IMG/VR virus record: IMGVR_UViG_3300007351_000582
Span: 1 to 43,051 of that record
Origin: a virus
Strand: one strand, 5' to 3'
Length of the DNA: 43,051 bases
Positions 16,582 through 25,186 of the stretch are shown in pieces (the stretch's first letter is position 1; each line of letters begins with the position of its first letter). The notes under the pieces are model-generated. The model did not search any database. It was not told where the DNA came from and worked only from the letters and a program-made list of their open reading frames with translations. The translations under genes and the position numbers were made by a program.

Positions 16582-17766
16582 TTACGATGCGGCCATAGCG
16601 AGAAGCTGAATGCCCTCGCTGAGAATGACCCTGCCGTCCAAGCGCTCGGTGGCGATAAAGCCGACCTGACCGTTTCCGGCGTAGAGTTCGTTCAGGCGCT
16701 GTACCGTCCTGCCCATACGGTCGGCAATCCAGTAGTTGGAGAAGTCGCCGAAGGCAATCGGCAGAGCCGAAGCCGCCACAGCGGGTACATAGGGCGAGGT
16801 GTAAATCGGGTAGCCGAGCAAGCGGTCGGGTTGACCCGCCTGTACGGAGGGCTGCCACAAATAGGCGCCGTTGCTGTCTTTCAGTTTGCGGAGCGCGGAC
16901 ACCGTAACGTCCTTCATTAGGAACGCCGCGTTCCTACGGTACGGAGACTTCAAGGCGTAGATGAGGTCGATGAGGTTGTCGACGGTGATTGCCGAAGCCG
17001 AACCCGCCGTCACGCCGACCGTGCCGCCATTGGCGGTGAAGATGCCCGTAGGCTGACCCGTGCCGGTGCCGACACAGAAGGCTTCCTCCTCGGCCACGCC
17101 GAACGCCCTTGCGAACTCGCCCGCGATGTAGGTTTCGAGGTCGAACATACTGTCTTGGAGCAGTTCGATGGAAACCTTTACGAGGTCGGTCAGCTTGAAT
17201 GCGTCGATGGTTTTCTGGTCGAAGGTCGGGTTGCTCTCGGTGTACGCGCCGTTCTCCGCAGTCCACTGGGCGGTCGAGTGCGTAGCCGCCACGGGGATTT
17301 TGCGCTCCGCCGAGGTGCTGATGGTCTTGGCGAGGGTGCGGATGATGTTCGCTTCCTCCAAACCAGTGATAATCTGGCGTTCGAACTCCACCGGCACGAG
17401 GTAGCCGCCGTCCGCGTCTACGCCCTCGCTCATCACGTTGTGCAGGAGCGGCTTGCCGCGCAGGGCGCGGGCAAAGTCGGCTTTGTACTCGTCGGAAGCC
17501 CTGCCGGTCTTGGCCTCGGCGGGCTTGGTCGGGGTGTTCGTGATAGGGTTGCTCGTAGGTTTCGCCATTTCGAGGTCGTAGGCAGCCTGACGCTCCAGAC
17601 GCTCGATTTCCTTGCCGAGGGCGACCATATCGGCTTCCATCTTGTCGTACTCGGCGGCGGCTTCAGGCGGCACCTTACCGTCCGCGCCGCGCTTGTGGTC
17701 GAGGAACTCCTTGGCGGTGTTCCAGATTTTGTTGCGCTTCTCGCGCAGTTCAAGGATTGTACTCAT
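16582..17766 (-). CDS. Major capsid protein (HK97 fold), 394 aa
   Basis: Main shell protein. Residues 1-75 are a charged coiled coil (STILELREKRNKIW onward), the delta/scaffold domain that the prohead protease should remove. The mature capsid starts around 100-115. The HK97-family core is visible in GGYLVPVEFERQII, LVKVSIELLQDS, EEEAFCVGTGTGQPTGIF and GYPIYTSPYVP. I chose ATG 17766 since GGAGGT is 8 bases upstream. It follows the ClpP-type protease, as expected for this morphogenesis type. Confidence 0.95.
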   Translation of the reverse strand: MSTILELREKRNKIWNTAKEFLDHKRGADGKVPPEAAAEYDKMEADMVALGKEIERLERQAAYDLEMAKPTSNPITNTPTKPAEAKTGRASDEYKADFARALRGKPLLHNVMSEGVDADGGYLVPVEFERQIITGLEEANIIRTLAKTISTSAERKIPVAATHSTAQWTAENGAYTESNPTFDQKTIDAFKLTDLVKVSIELLQDSMFDLETYIAGEFARAFGVAEEEAFCVGTGTGQPTGIFTANGGTVGVTAGSASAITVDNLIDLIYALKSPYRRNAAFLMKDVTVSALRKLKDSNGAYLWQPSVQAGQPDRLLGYPIYTSPYVPAVAASALPIAFGDFSNYWIADRMGRTVQRLNELYAGNGQVGFIATERLDGRVILSEGIQLLAMAAS

Positions 17767-17785
17767 TGTCTTTACCTCCATAAAA

Positions 17786-18520
17786 TTAGTGGATAATCAG
17801 GTTGAGCCGCTGTTTGAGCGACTCAGCGTCCACGCCTTTCGGCGTTTCGGGTATGGGATGCGGGGCTTGCTTGGGTGTCACCTTCGGCATTACCTTGCCG
17901 AGCAGGGAGTTGGTGACCGCCCGCCTTGAAAACGCGAACGTCACGTCCTCCGTGGTCTTGCGTTTCTCGTCCTCCAAGACGCCGTCCGCGAAGCCAAGTT
18001 CAATCGCCTTGTTCGCGTTCATCCAAGTCTCCGCGTCCATCCAGTGACTGATTTTGGCGCGGCTCTGGCTTGTCTTGATTTGGTAGGCGTTGATGATGGA
18101 CTCCTTCACCTCGGCGAGCATATCGATGGCTTTCCGCATTTCCTCGCTGTCGCCGATAGCGATTGTCAGCGGGTTATGCACCATCATTAGCGCCGTCGGA
18201 GCCATTAGCACTTTCGTTCCCGCCATAGCGATTACGCTTGCCGCGCTCGCGGCGATGCCGTCGATTTTGATCGTGACGCTGTGCGGGTAGTCCATCAGCA
18301 TTGCGTAGATTTGGCTTGCCGCCACGCAGTCGCCGCCCGGACTGTTGAGCCAGATGGTGATGTCACCCGCGTCTTTGAACAGTTCGTCGCGGAACAGCTT
18401 AGGCGTGACCTCGTCGCCCCACCAAGTCTCCTCCGAGATTTCCCCGTCGAAGTAGAGGACGCGCCCGCCGGTGGTCTCGTCGCGCGCCCAGTCCCAGAAT
18501 TTTTTGCTTTTTGTTTTCAC
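17786..18520 (-). CDS. ClpP-type prohead protease, 244 aa
   Basis: Serine protease that matures the prohead by cutting the capsid delta domain and itself. The ClpP fold is visible: VLYFDGEIS, WLNSPGGDCVAASQ (about 57-70), GIAASAAS with catalytic Ser92, and MMVHNP with His115. The acidic member probably lies in WMNANKAIELGFADG. The C-terminal 60 residues (RRAVTNSLLGK onward) are polar and may be a scaffold or cleaved tail. The start overlaps the portal stop (ATGA). Confidence 0.94.
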   Translation of the reverse strand: MKTKSKKFWDWARDETTGGRVLYFDGEISEETWWGDEVTPKLFRDELFKDAGDITIWLNSPGGDCVAASQIYAMLMDYPHSVTIKIDGIAASAASVIAMAGTKVLMAPTALMMVHNPLTIAIGDSEEMRKAIDMLAEVKESIINAYQIKTSQSRAKISHWMDAETWMNANKAIELGFADGVLEDEKRKTTEDVTFAFSRRAVTNSLLGKVMPKVTPKQAPHPIPETPKGVDAESLKQRLNLIIH

Positions 18521-19752
18521 GATGTGTCCTCCGTAACGTTTGATTTGTATGCCGCGCCCACGTCGGCGAGTTTGACCATATTGCCGTTCAGGACGTGGAT
18601 GTTCCCGCCCTCACTGTCGGGCAGCAGGTTCAGGTCTTCCAAACCGCGCACGTCGTTGACCGAGTAGAAACCGTTTTGTATGCCCACTGAGTAGCCCTGC
18701 ATACGGCTTTGGTAATCGCCACGAAGCAGACCGTCCAAGTTGAACTTGATGAACACCGCCGCCTTTTCGGATGGCAGGATGAGGGCTTGCTGTAACGACT
18801 GCTCCCACCTGACCACCCACGGGTCGAGGGTATACTTCACAAACTCCAAAGACTGCTGTTCGATGTTGCTGAAACTGCTCTTGTCGAGGTCGCCGACCAT
18901 ATGGGGCGGCACGCGGAATATCCTCGCAATCTCGTTTATCTGAAACTTCCGTGTTTCGAGGAATTGGGCTTGTTCGGGCGGTATGGACATCTGGTGGAAC
19001 TTTAAGCCTTCCTCCAAAACAGCCACCTTGTGGGCGTTTGCGCCGCCGAACTGCGACTGCCAGCTTTCCCGAAGCCTGTCGGCCTGCTCTGGCTTGATTA
19101 CGCCGGGGTGTTCCAACACGCCGCCGGGGTTCGCGCCGTTGGCGAAAAAAGCCGCGCCATAATCTTCGGTGGCAAGGGCAAGCCCGACGGCGTTCTTTGC
19201 CATCGCAATCGGGCTGTACCCGATTAAGCCGTCAAAGCCTAAGCCGGGAATATGCAGGACGCTTTCTTTCCGCAGCTTGACTTGCCCTTTGTCGCTCTGG
19301 TAGGTGTAGACCAGTTCGCCTTGCGGGTCGCGGTCTACCGACATTCGGTCGGGCAGCATTGGGTAGAGCGCAACCGGATAGCCCCTGCCGTCCCTGATAA
19401 TTTGCGCGTAAGCGTTGCCCCAAAGGAGCAGGTGCGCCATCAGCGTCTCTCGGAACACGAACGAGGTCATCTCGCGGTTCGGCTCGTCGTGGAGAAGTTT
19501 TTGCAAAGGGTGGTCAAGCGACCGCTCCTTGCCGCCGTCGCGGTTGTAGCGGTAGACGTGGAGCGGCAAGCCCGCAATCGACTCCGACAGTATCCGCACA
19601 CAGGCGTAAACCGCAGAGGTCTGCATCGCCGTCCGCTCGTTCACCGCCGTGCCGCTTGTTGTGCCGCCGAAGAGGAACGACCACCCGCCGCCGACAGAGT
19701 TTCGCGGTTTATCGCGGCTATGCGGTCGAAACAGTCTGTTGAATAATCCCAT
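18517..19752 (-). CDS. Portal protein (HK97 family), 411 aa
   Basis: Forms the dodecameric DNA gate. Family features include SAVYACVRILSESIAGLPLHVYR (about 46-70), NPGGVLEHPG near 215, a long helix, and IARIFRVPPHMVGDLDKSSFSNIEQQ in the 270-300 range, followed by the clip/wing region. Length is normal. The start at 19752 lies 17 bp downstream of the large terminase stop. Gene order terminase, portal, protease, capsid is standard. Confidence 0.95.
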   Translation of the reverse strand: MGLFNRLFRPHSRDKPRNSVGGGWSFLFGGTTSGTAVNERTAMQTSAVYACVRILSESIAGLPLHVYRYNRDGGKERSLDHPLQKLLHDEPNREMTSFVFRETLMAHLLLWGNAYAQIIRDGRGYPVALYPMLPDRMSVDRDPQGELVYTYQSDKGQVKLRKESVLHIPGLGFDGLIGYSPIAMAKNAVGLALATEDYGAAFFANGANPGGVLEHPGVIKPEQADRLRESWQSQFGGANAHKVAVLEEGLKFHQMSIPPEQAQFLETRKFQINEIARIFRVPPHMVGDLDKSSFSNIEQQSLEFVKYTLDPWVVRWEQSLQQALILPSEKAAVFIKFNLDGLLRGDYQSRMQGYSVGIQNGFYSVNDVRGLEDLNLLPDSEGGNIHVLNGNMVKLADVGAAYKSNVTEDTS

Positions 19753-19769
19753 CTATAGTTCACCTCCCG

Positions 19770-21380
19770 TCAAATGAATAGAAGCCCACGCGTGTCATAC
19801 ACGCTCTCGGTCGGTACCCCACCGCCAAGCGTGGCGCGGGCAAAGCCCATAATCATTGCCACCACGCCGTCGATTTTCTCCGTGGACTTCTTTTTGTTGG
19901 GCTTGATGTTGCCCGCCGCGTCTTGGTCGATGATGACGTTGGACATATTCCAGTCGAGGACGGGATGCCGCCCGTGGCGGATTTTGCCCTCCATCACAAA
20001 CTGGTAGAAGTCCTTGCTGGGCGGCGACATTGAAATAAAGCCCTGTCCGAAGGGTACGACTTCAAAGCCGTGTTCTGCACCTAACTCCTCAAGGTCGCGG
20101 CGTATCTTCTCTGCGCCGTAGCGATCGTAGGCAATCTCCCGAATCTTGAACCGCTCGGACAGCTTGCCGATGAATGCCACGATGTAGTCATAGTCCACGA
20201 CATTGCCTTCGGTCGTATTGAACACGCCCATCTTCTTCCACACCTCATACGGGACGTGGTCGCGGCGGGTACGAAGGTCGATAACGTCCTCCGGCAGCCA
20301 GTAGAATGGCATCACCGTGTATTTGGTATCACCCGCTGTCGGCGGGAACATCAAGACCAGAGCCGTCAGGTCGCCTGTGGAAGAGAGGTCAAGACCGCAG
20401 TAACAGTCGCGCCCCTCGTAATCCTCCCAGTCGATTTCCTCGCCAAGCACGTCCCATTTGTCCATAGGCATCCAGCGAATGTCGGCATTGCACCACTCGT
20501 TCAAACGGAACTGACGAAAATGCATCTCCTCGGCGGGGTTCTGCTTTGCCTGTTCATAAGCGGCCTGCACGGTTTCATATGGAATCGTCACGCCAATGCT
20601 CGGATTGACGCGCCGCCAGACTTTCTCATCCTCCCAGTCATCGCCTTCCTCGATGCCGAACACGGCGGGGTAAAAGGACGGGTCAATCTTAGAGCCGTCC
20701 ATCACGGCTTTCGCCTTGCAATGAATCTCGTAGCAGATGGACGTTTTGTCCCTGCCAGCCGTGGTGATGAGGAAGTAGAGGGGCTGGCGTCTGGCGTCGC
20801 CCGTGAACTTGGTCATCGTATCGAATAGCTCGCGGGTTTGCTGTGCGAACAACTCGTCGAAAATCAGCCCCGACACGTTGAAGCCCTGTTTAGACTTGGT
20901 TTCTGACGACAGCACACGGTAGGTGCTGTTCATGTGCGGGAACGTGATGCGCTTGGTGCTGGGTATCAGCTTCGACAGCGCGGCGAGGTCTTTGTTCTGC
21001 TCCACCATCGCCTTTGCTGTGTTGAACACGATGGACGCTTGGTTTATATCCGCCGCACAGGAGTAGACCTCGGCTCCGGCTTCACCATCGGCAAACAGGA
21101 GGTAGAGGGCGATTGCCGCCGCCAACTCGCTCTTGCCGTTCTTCTTGCCAATCTCAACGTAGGCGGTTCGAAACTGCCTATTGCCGTCATTATCGACAAT
21201 GCCGAAGATGTCACGGACTATCTGTTCTTGCCAAGGCATCAGGCGGAATGGCTTCCCGAACCACTCGCCCGTGGTATGCTTGAGCATTGATATGAAACCC
21301 ACAGCGAAGTCCGCTCGCCGCTTATCATAATGACTGGTAGGCAACATCAACGGTGTCGGCGTGTATTTGTAATCGTTCAT
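19770..21380 (-). CDS. Terminase large subunit, 536 aa
   Basis: Motor ATPase and nuclease for DNA packaging (Terminase_1 family). The adenine/Walker A-like segment EIGKKNGKSEL is at 76-86 and Walker B LIFDE is at 172-176, followed by the coupling motif ITTAG near 205-209. The nuclease domain has Asp331 and Asp337 (GLDLSSTGD) and a later FDRYG-type segment (IAYDRYGAEKI). Length is typical. A 122-bp gap precedes it. The small subunit lies about 5 kb away, with methyltransferases between. Confidence 0.95.
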   Translation of the reverse strand: MNDYKYTPTPLMLPTSHYDKRRADFAVGFISMLKHTTGEWFGKPFRLMPWQEQIVRDIFGIVDNDGNRQFRTAYVEIGKKNGKSELAAAIALYLLFADGEAGAEVYSCAADINQASIVFNTAKAMVEQNKDLAALSKLIPSTKRITFPHMNSTYRVLSSETKSKQGFNVSGLIFDELFAQQTRELFDTMTKFTGDARRQPLYFLITTAGRDKTSICYEIHCKAKAVMDGSKIDPSFYPAVFGIEEGDDWEDEKVWRRVNPSIGVTIPYETVQAAYEQAKQNPAEEMHFRQFRLNEWCNADIRWMPMDKWDVLGEEIDWEDYEGRDCYCGLDLSSTGDLTALVLMFPPTAGDTKYTVMPFYWLPEDVIDLRTRRDHVPYEVWKKMGVFNTTEGNVVDYDYIVAFIGKLSERFKIREIAYDRYGAEKIRRDLEELGAEHGFEVVPFGQGFISMSPPSKDFYQFVMEGKIRHGRHPVLDWNMSNVIIDQDAAGNIKPNKKKSTEKIDGVVAMIMGFARATLGGGVPTESVYDTRGLLFI

Positions 21381-21453
21381 CAGCGAGCCTCCTTCTCGAA
21401 AAATCGCAATAAAAAAGACCTCCGCTCGGAAGCCTTGAAATCTATCTGTACGA

Positions 21454-21481
21454 GAGACAGCCCCGTTATCGGGGTGTCCTC
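21454..21481 (-). other. Bulged hairpin upstream of the large terminase
   Basis: CCCCG and CGGGG (21461-21465 and 21470-21474) pair around TTAT, and the flanks GAGACAG/TGTCCTC extend the stem with single-base bulges. No T-tract follows on the minus strand. It sits in the 122-bp gap before the terminase start and may modulate transcription into the structural genes. Confidence 0.5.
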
Positions 21482-21502
21482 GGCTGTATTCGAAGTTAAG
21501 CC

Positions 21503-21736
21503 TTAGTTGTATTTGCTGAGGATAATTGCGTAGACCGCTTTCACTTCCTCGATTGGTTTAACATCCCAGCCCCTGTCGTAGTTGCAGAGGTCGCGGGTGC
21601 TGTCAACCTTGCGGATTGTCAGCTTAGAAATTTTGCCGCCGTCAATCCCAAACTGGGAGCCTTCCTCGAAGTGCTTCACCCAGTATTTGTACTTGCCGCC
21701 CGTCATCGGGCAGGCGATAATGCCTTCTGACCACAT
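21503..21736 (-). CDS. Small phage protein, 77 aa
   Basis: Short alpha-beta protein of unknown function. The sequence KYWVKHFEEGSQFGIDGGKISKLTIR resembles a small protein family (possibly DUF7678) common in clostridial prophages; I cannot confirm the family without a search. AAGGAGG lies 8 bases before the ATG. It is in a run of small genes between the C5-methyltransferase and the terminase. Confidence 0.65.
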   Translation of the reverse strand: MWSEGIIACPMTGGKYKYWVKHFEEGSQFGIDGGKISKLTIRKVDSTRDLCNYDRGWDVKPIEEVKAVYAIILSKYN

Positions 21737-21749
21737 TTACGCGTCCTCC

Positions 21750-22175
21750 TTACGGTTCGATAATGTCGGCGTCACTCAGTTCGCCCGTGAGTATAAGCGT
21801 CGAGTAGGCTTTGGTATTCATAAAAATGAAGTCCGCCAACTCGTTAAAACCCATTTCAATAGCTATTTCAAACGCCGCCTTCGAGTCGAACATATTGGTT
21901 CTGCCCGTCTGGGCGACCTTGCGGCATTGCTCCTTGACGACCTCGGCTTTAGAGAGAAGCCGTATCTCGTCCTCGCCGTAGACCGCGCCGAGGGTGGAGC
22001 CGTTGTCCCAGTCGGCAAAGACCGTACCCGTGTCATCCGTGAAGGTGACCGTTCCTCGGTCTCCCGCCTTGAGGCTGGTATAGGGGTCGCTCATCAAAAC
22101 CAGTTCAATCCGCGCGCCCTGCGTGTACCTTGCCCGCCGCGCCTCCGCGGCGGCTTTGCTCGGAAAGTTGCTCAT
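21750..22175 (-). CDS. DUF4314-DUF5049 fusion protein, 141 aa
   Basis: Two domains usually met as separate phage proteins appear joined. Residues 18-70 match the DUF4314 pattern (RIELVLMSDPYTSLKAGDRGTV, then FADWDNGSTLG). Residues about 80-135 match the DUF5049 pattern (CRKVAQTGRTNMFDSKAA, then GFNELADFI and ILTGEL). Neither domain has a known activity; the first looks like a small beta-barrel. The start overlaps the upstream stop as ATGA. Confidence 0.75.
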   Translation of the reverse strand: MSNFPSKAAAEARRARYTQGARIELVLMSDPYTSLKAGDRGTVTFTDDTGTVFADWDNGSTLGAVYGEDEIRLLSKAEVVKEQCRKVAQTGRTNMFDSKAAFEIAIEMGFNELADFIFMNTKAYSTLILTGELSDADIIEP

Positions 22176-23077
22176 TGCTCGTTCACCGTCCCGTCTGTCA
22201 GAATTTCATATAGGTATGCGCCATTGTCGTCCTCGACGTGGCAGCCCGCAAACTTCACACTTTCGCAGTCGGCAAGGAAAGCGTTGCAGTGGGTTTTCGC
22301 CTTGGAAAAGCTCGTATATTCCTCGGTCTCGCAGTCCATCGCGTCCTCCTCCGAGCCGTTCGGGTAGGTGTAGCAATGGGCAGTGTAGGTCGGGCGGCTG
22401 CCACCCTTGAAGCTGCCGTTGCCGCCGAGCCTTGAGAGCAGAATCTTTCGGCTGACCTTGTACTCGTCGCCGATGAAGCCGAGGGAGAGGAGCCAGCACC
22501 TCATTGCGTACTTGGGGTTATCGCCCGTGTCATGTTCCTTGGCGGTGACGCGGTGCTTTTCTTTCGCCGCTTTGCAGAGTTTTTCGACCAGCGTGGCGTA
22601 GGCTTTGACCTTGTCGCCGTAGTCGTAGGCGGCGGCGTAGCCGAAGTCGAACCACGGGAACCGCAGTTTGCCGCCGTCCTCGTCTGTCTGCTGTATTGGT
22701 AATTCCTCCGCGCCGAGGGCGGCTTTAAGCAAGCCTTCTTTTGCCTTGACCAGTTTAGCGAGGTTGTCGAGTTTTTCAGGCGTGAAGCCCGTGAGCGGAA
22801 CCTCTATGACCAGTCCGTCAGTTTCGATAACATCGTCCTCGTGTATGGGCAGGTTGTCGTACTGGGTGACGCCTGTGAAGCCTTGGGCGGCGAGTTTGCT
22901 TACCAGCTCCTCATCGTCCAAGCCGATTACCGTGCCGACCTTGTCGATATGGTAGCCGCCGACCTCGTAGGCGAATGTCGGGGCTCCGAGGTATTTCGTC
23001 TGGGCGTTCAGTTCTTGGCTGATTGCGCCTATCAGACTTTTGCGCTCCGCACCGGTTACATTGAATGTGATTTTCAT
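22172..23077 (-). CDS. Virulence-related-type phage protein, 301 aa
   Basis: The opening KITFNVTGAERKSLIGAIS is the start of a protein family common in clostridial and bacilli prophages that is annotated as virulence-related without proof of function. The N-terminal half binds no recognisable motif; the 165-230 region (KAKEKHRVTAKEHDTGDNPKYAMRCWLLSLGFIGDEYK) is the conserved C-terminal block. The last part is Cys-rich with a region like an immunoglobulin-poor hydrophilic tail. I chose ATG 23077 with GGAGG 9 bases upstream. Confidence 0.75.
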   Translation of the reverse strand: MKITFNVTGAERKSLIGAISQELNAQTKYLGAPTFAYEVGGYHIDKVGTVIGLDDEELVSKLAAQGFTGVTQYDNLPIHEDDVIETDGLVIEVPLTGFTPEKLDNLAKLVKAKEGLLKAALGAEELPIQQTDEDGGKLRFPWFDFGYAAAYDYGDKVKAYATLVEKLCKAAKEKHRVTAKEHDTGDNPKYAMRCWLLSLGFIGDEYKVSRKILLSRLGGNGSFKGGSRPTYTAHCYTYPNGSEEDAMDCETEEYTSFSKAKTHCNAFLADCESVKFAGCHVEDDNGAYLYEILTDGTVNEQ

Positions 23078-23206
23078 TGGGTAAAACCTCCGTTTTTCCT
23101 TGATTTCAAAGGGCTTTCGCTCCCTTCGTTGCATACATATATCACTCTAAACGATGTGAATAGCAAGCGTTTATGCGATAATAAAGCGCAAAAACATCAA
23201 GGAAAA

Positions 23207-25186
23207 TCACAGGTTGTTTCGGTTGCTGTACACAATGCCGCCGAGAACGAAAACCACGCACGGGAGCGCCACACCGTTACCCCACATTTTGTACTCGGCG
23301 GCGTCGGAATGCGGGTCTTTGAGCCATTTCACAATCTGTTTGCGGCTCTTGGGCTTTGTGGATGTACCTATAATATTGCGGTGCGTTTCCCAGACTTCAG
23401 ACCAGAAGGCGATGTCCTCTTCGGTCGGGTTTTCTGTGTAGAGGTTGGCACACCAGTTTGGAGGGAAGCCTTGGAGCAGGGCGCACTCGGCAGGGGTAAG
23501 CCTGCGGACTACATAGCGGTTCTCCACGACGACGCTTTCCGAGCCGCCGCCGTTTGTGCCACCGCAGGATTTGAGTGTACCCGCCGTGTCCCTCTCGCGG
23601 TATCCGCTGTGCTGATAGTTCTCAATCGCCACACGCTCCACGACCGCCTTGCCTTCCTCAATCTGCTGTTGCTGCGGGAATTTATAATCCGAAGCACAGA
23701 GCGCGCCGACCTTATCTTGGTAACAAACACTGTGACATTCCACGGAATTCAAGGTGAACGATACTTCGCCACCGTAACCGTCGCCCCGATGAGAGGGACG
23801 CGAACCATTGCCTTCAACAGCCACCACCGCCATACCGCCGGCGTTCTTGTTCGGGTCGGGAATGGAGGTGTCGAGCGTTCTCGCGGTCTTGGCTTCATAT
23901 ATCCCGCTGTGAGGATTTCCTGACTTCATCGAGTTGCTGTTTTTGGAGCAGATGCCGTAAACCTTCGGCACGAAAACGGTCTGATCGTTGCTCGTGGAGA
24001 GCGTCGCCGACTTATTGTCTTGGATGAGCGCACCCTTACCGCCACCTTCACAGCCGGAACGGATTTTCAGAGTTTTTGGCTCAAATACGCACTGAGTACC
24101 TTTAAAATCTGTGCCTGTGAGGGTGTTCGCCACATCCTCGCCGACCGTCAGGGCGTATTGCCTTTCGTTCATCACGAGCGGGACGTTGCCGCCGCCGGTT
24201 CCCATCCTGCCGGAAAGGGTCTGCACCACGCCGCTTTCGTCGAGTTTGACCCTGCTGTCGGCGGGGTGGTTTTCAATCGCCACCGCAAATTGGTTGTCGC
24301 CCATATCGGCACGGAGCGCACCCGTCGGCTCGCCGCTCCAAGCGTGGCCGCCCAAGCGAGAGACCGCGCCGGGTTCAAACACAATCGGCTGATGCCCGTG
24401 TTCCTGTGAGCGTAGCGTTCCCGTTACATCTTCCGATACGTCCATAAAACTGCCGCCTTGGTCGTTTAAGCAGATTGTGCCTCCAGAGCCATCCGCAGAA
24501 CCTCCGGCAGTTGCTTGCCCCGCTGCGCCGCACGACGGAGGATTCCCTGACAGGCGAGTTTCGTCAAATAGTATTTCTCCGGCACGTTCGCCTGTAAAAT
24601 CGACGACAATGTAACAACGGCGGCGTCTCTGGGCGACTCCCCAAAATTGAGCGTCAAGCGTCCGCCAGCCGACTGAGAAACCGTCTCCCACGATTTCACC
24701 CGATGTTGACCATTTGCCCTTTTCAGGTAAAGGTACTGACAAGGTTTCGTCTTTGATGTGTATGAGTTCATTGAGTACCTCCAAAAAGTCCTCGCCACCG
24801 GATGATGAGTACATACCCGGCACGTTTTCGAGGACGGCATATTTCGGGTACTCGCCGTTTGTGGCGGCGAGCATCTCCTTGATAATCCGTATCACCTGAA
24901 AGAACAGCCCCGACCGCTCGCCGTGGAGACCGGCTCTCTTGCCCGCGACCGAGAGGTCTTGGCAGCAGAAGCCGCCGGTGATGATGTCCACGGGCGGCAC
25001 GGCGGCGCCGTCTATCTTGTTGATGTCGCCGTAGTGCTTCATCTGCGGCAGCCGTTTGGTCGTGACCCGTATCGGGAACGGCTCCACTTCGCTCGCCCAA
25101 AGCGGCTCCATCCCTGTTAAAACGGCTCCGAGCGGAAAACCGCCGGAGCCGTCGAAGAGCGAGCCTAATGTCAATTTCTTATCCAC
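23207..25186 (-). CDS. DNA cytosine-5 methyltransferase with repeat insertion, 659 aa
   Basis: Methylates C5 of cytosine, probably to protect phage DNA from host restriction. Motif I is LFDGSGGFPLG (10-20), motif IV GGFCCQ (71-76, catalytic Cys75), motif VI ENV (120-122), motif VIII QRRRRCYIV (186-194), motif IX RRLTPAECALLQGFP (561-575) and motif X GNGVALPCVVF near the end. About 345 residues (211-556) between motifs VIII and IX hold some eight or nine degenerate units, each with a TL/AL core followed by a short strand, far longer than a normal recognition domain. Motif IV has Cys where Pro is usual. Overlaps the upstream gene by 8 bp. Confidence 0.93.
   Translation of the reverse strand: MDKKLTLGSLFDGSGGFPLGAVLTGMEPLWASEVEPFPIRVTTKRLPQMKHYGDINKIDGAAVPPVDIITGGFCCQDLSVAGKRAGLHGERSGLFFQVIRIIKEMLAATNGEYPKYAVLENVPGMYSSSGGEDFLEVLNELIHIKDETLSVPLPEKGKWSTSGEIVGDGFSVGWRTLDAQFWGVAQRRRRCYIVVDFTGERAGEILFDETRLSGNPPSCGAAGQATAGGSADGSGGTICLNDQGGSFMDVSEDVTGTLRSQEHGHQPIVFEPGAVSRLGGHAWSGEPTGALRADMGDNQFAVAIENHPADSRVKLDESGVVQTLSGRMGTGGGNVPLVMNERQYALTVGEDVANTLTGTDFKGTQCVFEPKTLKIRSGCEGGGKGALIQDNKSATLSTSNDQTVFVPKVYGICSKNSNSMKSGNPHSGIYEAKTARTLDTSIPDPNKNAGGMAVVAVEGNGSRPSHRGDGYGGEVSFTLNSVECHSVCYQDKVGALCASDYKFPQQQQIEEGKAVVERVAIENYQHSGYRERDTAGTLKSCGGTNGGGSESVVVENRYVVRRLTPAECALLQGFPPNWCANLYTENPTEEDIAFWSEVWETHRNIIGTSTKPKSRKQIVKWLKDPHSDAAEYKMWGNGVALPCVVFVLGGIVYSNRNNL

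Noticed and set aside
22841-23923. Plus-strand frame of 360 codons over methyltransferase and small-protein genes
   Set aside because: Antisense to clear coding sequence and crosses the intergenic gap 23078-23206.
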